From positions 62,001 to 126,000 of the forward strand of contig JAGTWJ010000017.1 in the NCBI GenBank assembly GCA_020064725.1: a stretch of 64,000 nucleotides of DNA, in the 5' to 3' direction. Source of the DNA: Drechslerella dactyloides. Lineage: Eukaryota; Ascomycota; Orbiliomycetes; Orbiliales; Orbiliaceae. Below, in pieces: positions 61,001 through 64,000 of the stretch (within the stretch, counting starts at the first letter, position 1; every line of letters starts with the position of its first letter). The notes under the pieces are model-generated. The model saw only the letters and a list, made by a program, of their open reading frames with translations, was not told the origin of the DNA and did not search any database. The translations under genes and the position numbers were made by a program.

Positions 61001-64000
61001 TAAAAGGGCTCGCTAGCATGCAGGTAGCTCCTTTGGAAGCAGCGCACCACGCCCAGGATTAATTGGAATAAAAGTGGTTCAGTGGAGAAAAAGTTGCCTG
61101 GAAGATGGCTTGGTTATATTCAACGGCGGACCCGGGGCCAAGAGATTACGAGCCTCAATCCTGCCGCGTGGGTTCGGCATATACGTGCGATGATGACTTG
61201 GGTGTAAATTTCGGACTCGAGTTCCCCGATCGATAGAGCCCAGGCCGCCACTAAAAAGCCCACAGCCTTGCAAGTTTGTCTGCTAGATGACCAGCCAGCG
61301 AAGAGCGATGGGAAGGTGGAAGTGCAGTGCGGTGAAAGTGGGATTGCAGAGATCGTTCTCGCCATGAGTGAGGCTCCAAAATTTGAGAGCTCTAAAAAAG
61401 CAATGTGGCCATGCCCTGCGTTATTGCAAAAGGAAAGTCGTCCATACCTCTCATTTCTTATGGCTGGTTCCAGAATAGCACGCCGAACAATCGCGAGGGG
61501 GAGAAGGCCGCAGGATAGAAAGAAAGGTCGAGCCGCTTTGATCGAACTAGAAAGCTCGAACTCAATCGACCACCATATGCAAGATCTCCCGGAATCTTGC
61601 AATGAGGTCGAGAGTGGAGAGCGGTGGTGCAGCGAGTCGACGCAGGGTTGATTTGGCCGGCCGCCTACTAGCCGGTCAGTATGGGGAAAACAAGAGGAAG
61701 AAGAAAGAACGATTTGGGATGGAAGAATGGACCAGAAAGTCGTCTGTCGAAAAGCATTGTTCGAGTATAGAAAAAGAAATCAACAGAAGGCTCATCAAAT
61801 GCAAAGTCGACCAAAAATTCCTGACAAAGTCCTTGTTAGTATCCGCAATTCACGGCCGGCAAGGTACATAACATGTACAGACATGCATGTGCGAAGCGTA
61901 CATGTACTCCCAATTAACATTAGCGTCGCCAGTCTAAAAGGGTGGCATACACGCTTAAAATTTCAAGCTGGCTGACCAAAGAATTTCTTAGAACGGACAG
62001 ACACTCTGCCGCTTGAAATTGAATATGCGACACTTTAAGCCGCTTGCAATCATGGCGAATGCAAATAATATGTAAAGACGAAGTATTTTTAGAAAAAGAA
62101 GGCGATTCGATTCATACGCGTCGAGAGACGTTTCAACGCAAGGGCATCGTCATGAATTCCACCAGCCCTGACTCGCGATCCATCGATCCGTGCTTGTCGA
62201 TATTGGATCTCCCCAACCAACCGTGACGCTTCACCTCAAATCAACCTGCAGGCCGCCCAGGAACGCAAAGTACACGCCCGCCCTAGTCCGCCCTGCCGTC
62301 GCCCATATATCATTGCTTGAACAGAAATAGAAGACAGATCCCGGACCTGCGAAACCATCGAAGGCAAGGGAACCTGATGTCATTTAGCAAATTGCGAACG
62401 GCTTTCGGCGCTATTTCAGAGAAAGCAATTAAGGATAAGGCAAGGAGCCATGCAACGTCTCGCATGCGCATCACCATTCACTTCTCTGAAGGCGGAAGGC
62501 CAATCAACAAAGTGTCAAGGGCCCTGATTGAGAACATCGTCTGCAGCAAGAAGCAAGGCAACTGTGGCGGTGCGAGCGATAGGCCGCCATCGACATCGAT
62601 GTTCACTTTGTGGCAACCAGCGGAGCACTCGAGACATCCCCTCTGTCGAAACCAGCCATTCACAAGCTCCAACGCGCCAGCGATGATAGCGGCCGCGCAA
62701 TGTTGCTATCCAACCAACTGAGGGGATATCTATTGTGAAACCGACCCCAAGCCGCGATCATCGGCGCTTTTCATTTCTGGAAAACGCCGAGCTTGATACT
62801 GATATAGTTTGCTTGACATCGCGTGCGAGAACGCTGCTTGGCTTTGTGCGGAGCCAGACCAACCTTTGCAGCCCTCGCATGTGACCGACGGTGTTATTTC
62901 CTCTGATGGTTATGTGGTGGAGTAACCAACTGCGAAAATTTTAAAATATTCGGCCGGCACGCCGGCAGATGTTTTATCCAGTATGTATACGATGTGGCCA
63001 TATCTGCGACGTAACAGAATTGAGAACGATGAGTAACGGAAAAAAGCGTCTCGGCCTGCCGCGAACCTCAAGACGAAGCTCATTGTCCAAAGCCTGCTAG
63101 CGCTGGGGGATCGGTAAGAATTGCCTGGGTCCTGGTCCCTGTATACCTCACTCCGGAAAGAAGGAAATATGTGTCCATTTTTGGTGCCCTTTTTCGCAAC
63201 CGCAATGTCACCGTGGCGGCGAAATTTTAAAAAGGGCGCTGGGCAATCTCTTGGAATTTTTCTTTTGACAGGTGAGGCTCCCCAGCTCCCGCCCTGCGAT
63301 GCCAAACAATCTTCAAACGGGAAAAATGCCCGACTGGACAGCCAAGCTGTGTCACCGACGGACTGCTATCGAACTGCCCTTTTCTTGGACCGTCATGCCA
63401 GTCCGTCCGCCAGTGAACATAGGATCCAATCGTTTAACATGCATCTGCTTCCTACATACATCTCTGATCATCTCAAGAGCCATGGGTCTATGAGAAGAAC
63501 AAAGAGTCGAGATGAGGATCAAGAAGGAGAATAAAAAATAGGCAAGAAGAGCCATCCACATGTCCGAAGTGGAAGGAACAGGGGGCTGGCAGCCGAGGAA
63601 TGTGGCGAGAAAAAGGCGAGCAAAAGCGTTTGACTGATGCATGAGATCGTTGACACAGAAACAAGCCCGCCTGCTCGCTTATATTGAGCGCGTCCCGAGA
63701 TGGCAGCTCGCCGCCAGCTTCTGTCCGTTCAGTAAGCTCTGGAAGGTCTGGGGACGAGGCAACAATGGCATTGAGACCCAGGATCGGGGATAAGGCACAT
63801 CCACTACTGCTTACGCGTGAGTCAGCCTCACAAAGGTTTCAAAAAACCTCACGTTAGCTACCACCAACCATTGTCGGCCGCCGCAAAATTGACTTGCGAG
63901 ATCGATACTTAATTACTTATCTGTGTATCATCTACAAGGACATTATAATCATTCTAGCAGGTGCCACTAGCTTGTCGGAGAGCGCTGCACAGGGCTGGTT
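58072..64000. other. Region upstream of the second C2H2 gene, no gene recognised
   Basis: Almost 6 kb to the window edge. ORFs of up to about 160 codons occur on both strands, but they overlap one another and show no family. The first 500 bp is GC-rich leader-like DNA with a (TG)10 repeat (58499-58518); GTACATGTAC recurs at 61898-61907. Probably a long promoter and 5' leader, with anything beyond unresolved. Confidence 0.55.
58499..58518 (+). repeat. (TG)10 microsatellite
   Basis: Twenty bases of perfect TG repeat about 430 bp upstream of the second C2H2 gene's first in-frame ATG. Confidence 0.85.

Noticed and set aside
1..64000. CRISPR arrays, operons or bacterial features
   Set aside because: Spliced genes, polypyrimidine leaders and fungal families throughout; no direct-repeat arrays of CRISPR type.

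Overview
The window looks like nuclear DNA of a filamentous ascomycete (Pezizomycotina). Genes lie on both strands, are split by many short GT-AG introns (mostly 50-100 nt, with CTAAC/CTGAC-like branch sites), and are separated by long intergenic tracts. Families include fungal MFS transporters, a DUF2235 hydrolase, an Nto1/BRPF-type PHD protein, C2H2 regulators and a BTB-like protein. The class is not certain; Sordariomycetes is a guess based on general feel. I found no rRNA, tRNA, CRISPR array or intact transposon. Exon borders below were placed by hand from splice signals and reading phase; where the phases of all exons add up, I say so.

Layout. 0-15 kb: a doubtful small membrane protein (-); a seven-exon MFS transporter (-) with a tiny MITE-like hairpin in its last intron; a second MFS transporter (+) with long polar loops and an acidic dileucine; a Ser/Thr-rich secreted, probably GPI-anchored wall protein (+); and a DUF2235 hydrolase (-). 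18.4-20.5 kb: a C2H2 zinc-finger regulator (-) whose frame is cut by one UGA in the leaky context UGA-CAA-UUA and then stays open for 125 more codons of coding-like sequence. 20.5-34.4 kb: a 14-kb tract with no gene I can support, immediately upstream of that regulator. 34.4-36.0 kb: an orphan Cys-cluster/coiled-coil protein (+). 38.0-42.7 kb: an Nto1/BRPF-type chromatin reader (+).

43.2-53.8 kb is the accessory block: a BTB-like protein with a C-terminal membrane segment; a compact divergent pair (a 135-aa beta-rich protein with a 7-nt first exon, and a small secreted Cys-rich protein) only 155 bp apart; a secreted-protein gene with two frame breaks; and a second divergent pair of long helical proteins (401 and 812 aa) separated by 1.44 kb. 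The larger helical protein has a coiled coil, a Gly/Ala hydrophobic stretch and another coiled coil, an arrangement resembling alpha-helical pore-forming proteins. This block is the best candidate for an undescribed system, perhaps an inter-organism or self/non-self module. 54.8-58.1 kb: a second C2H2 regulator (-), again followed upstream by about 6 kb without genes.

The housekeeping-like genes (MFS, Nto1, the two regulators) show no shared pathway. The accessory genes are linked by position, divergent pairing and kind (secreted, helical or BTB), not by proven function.
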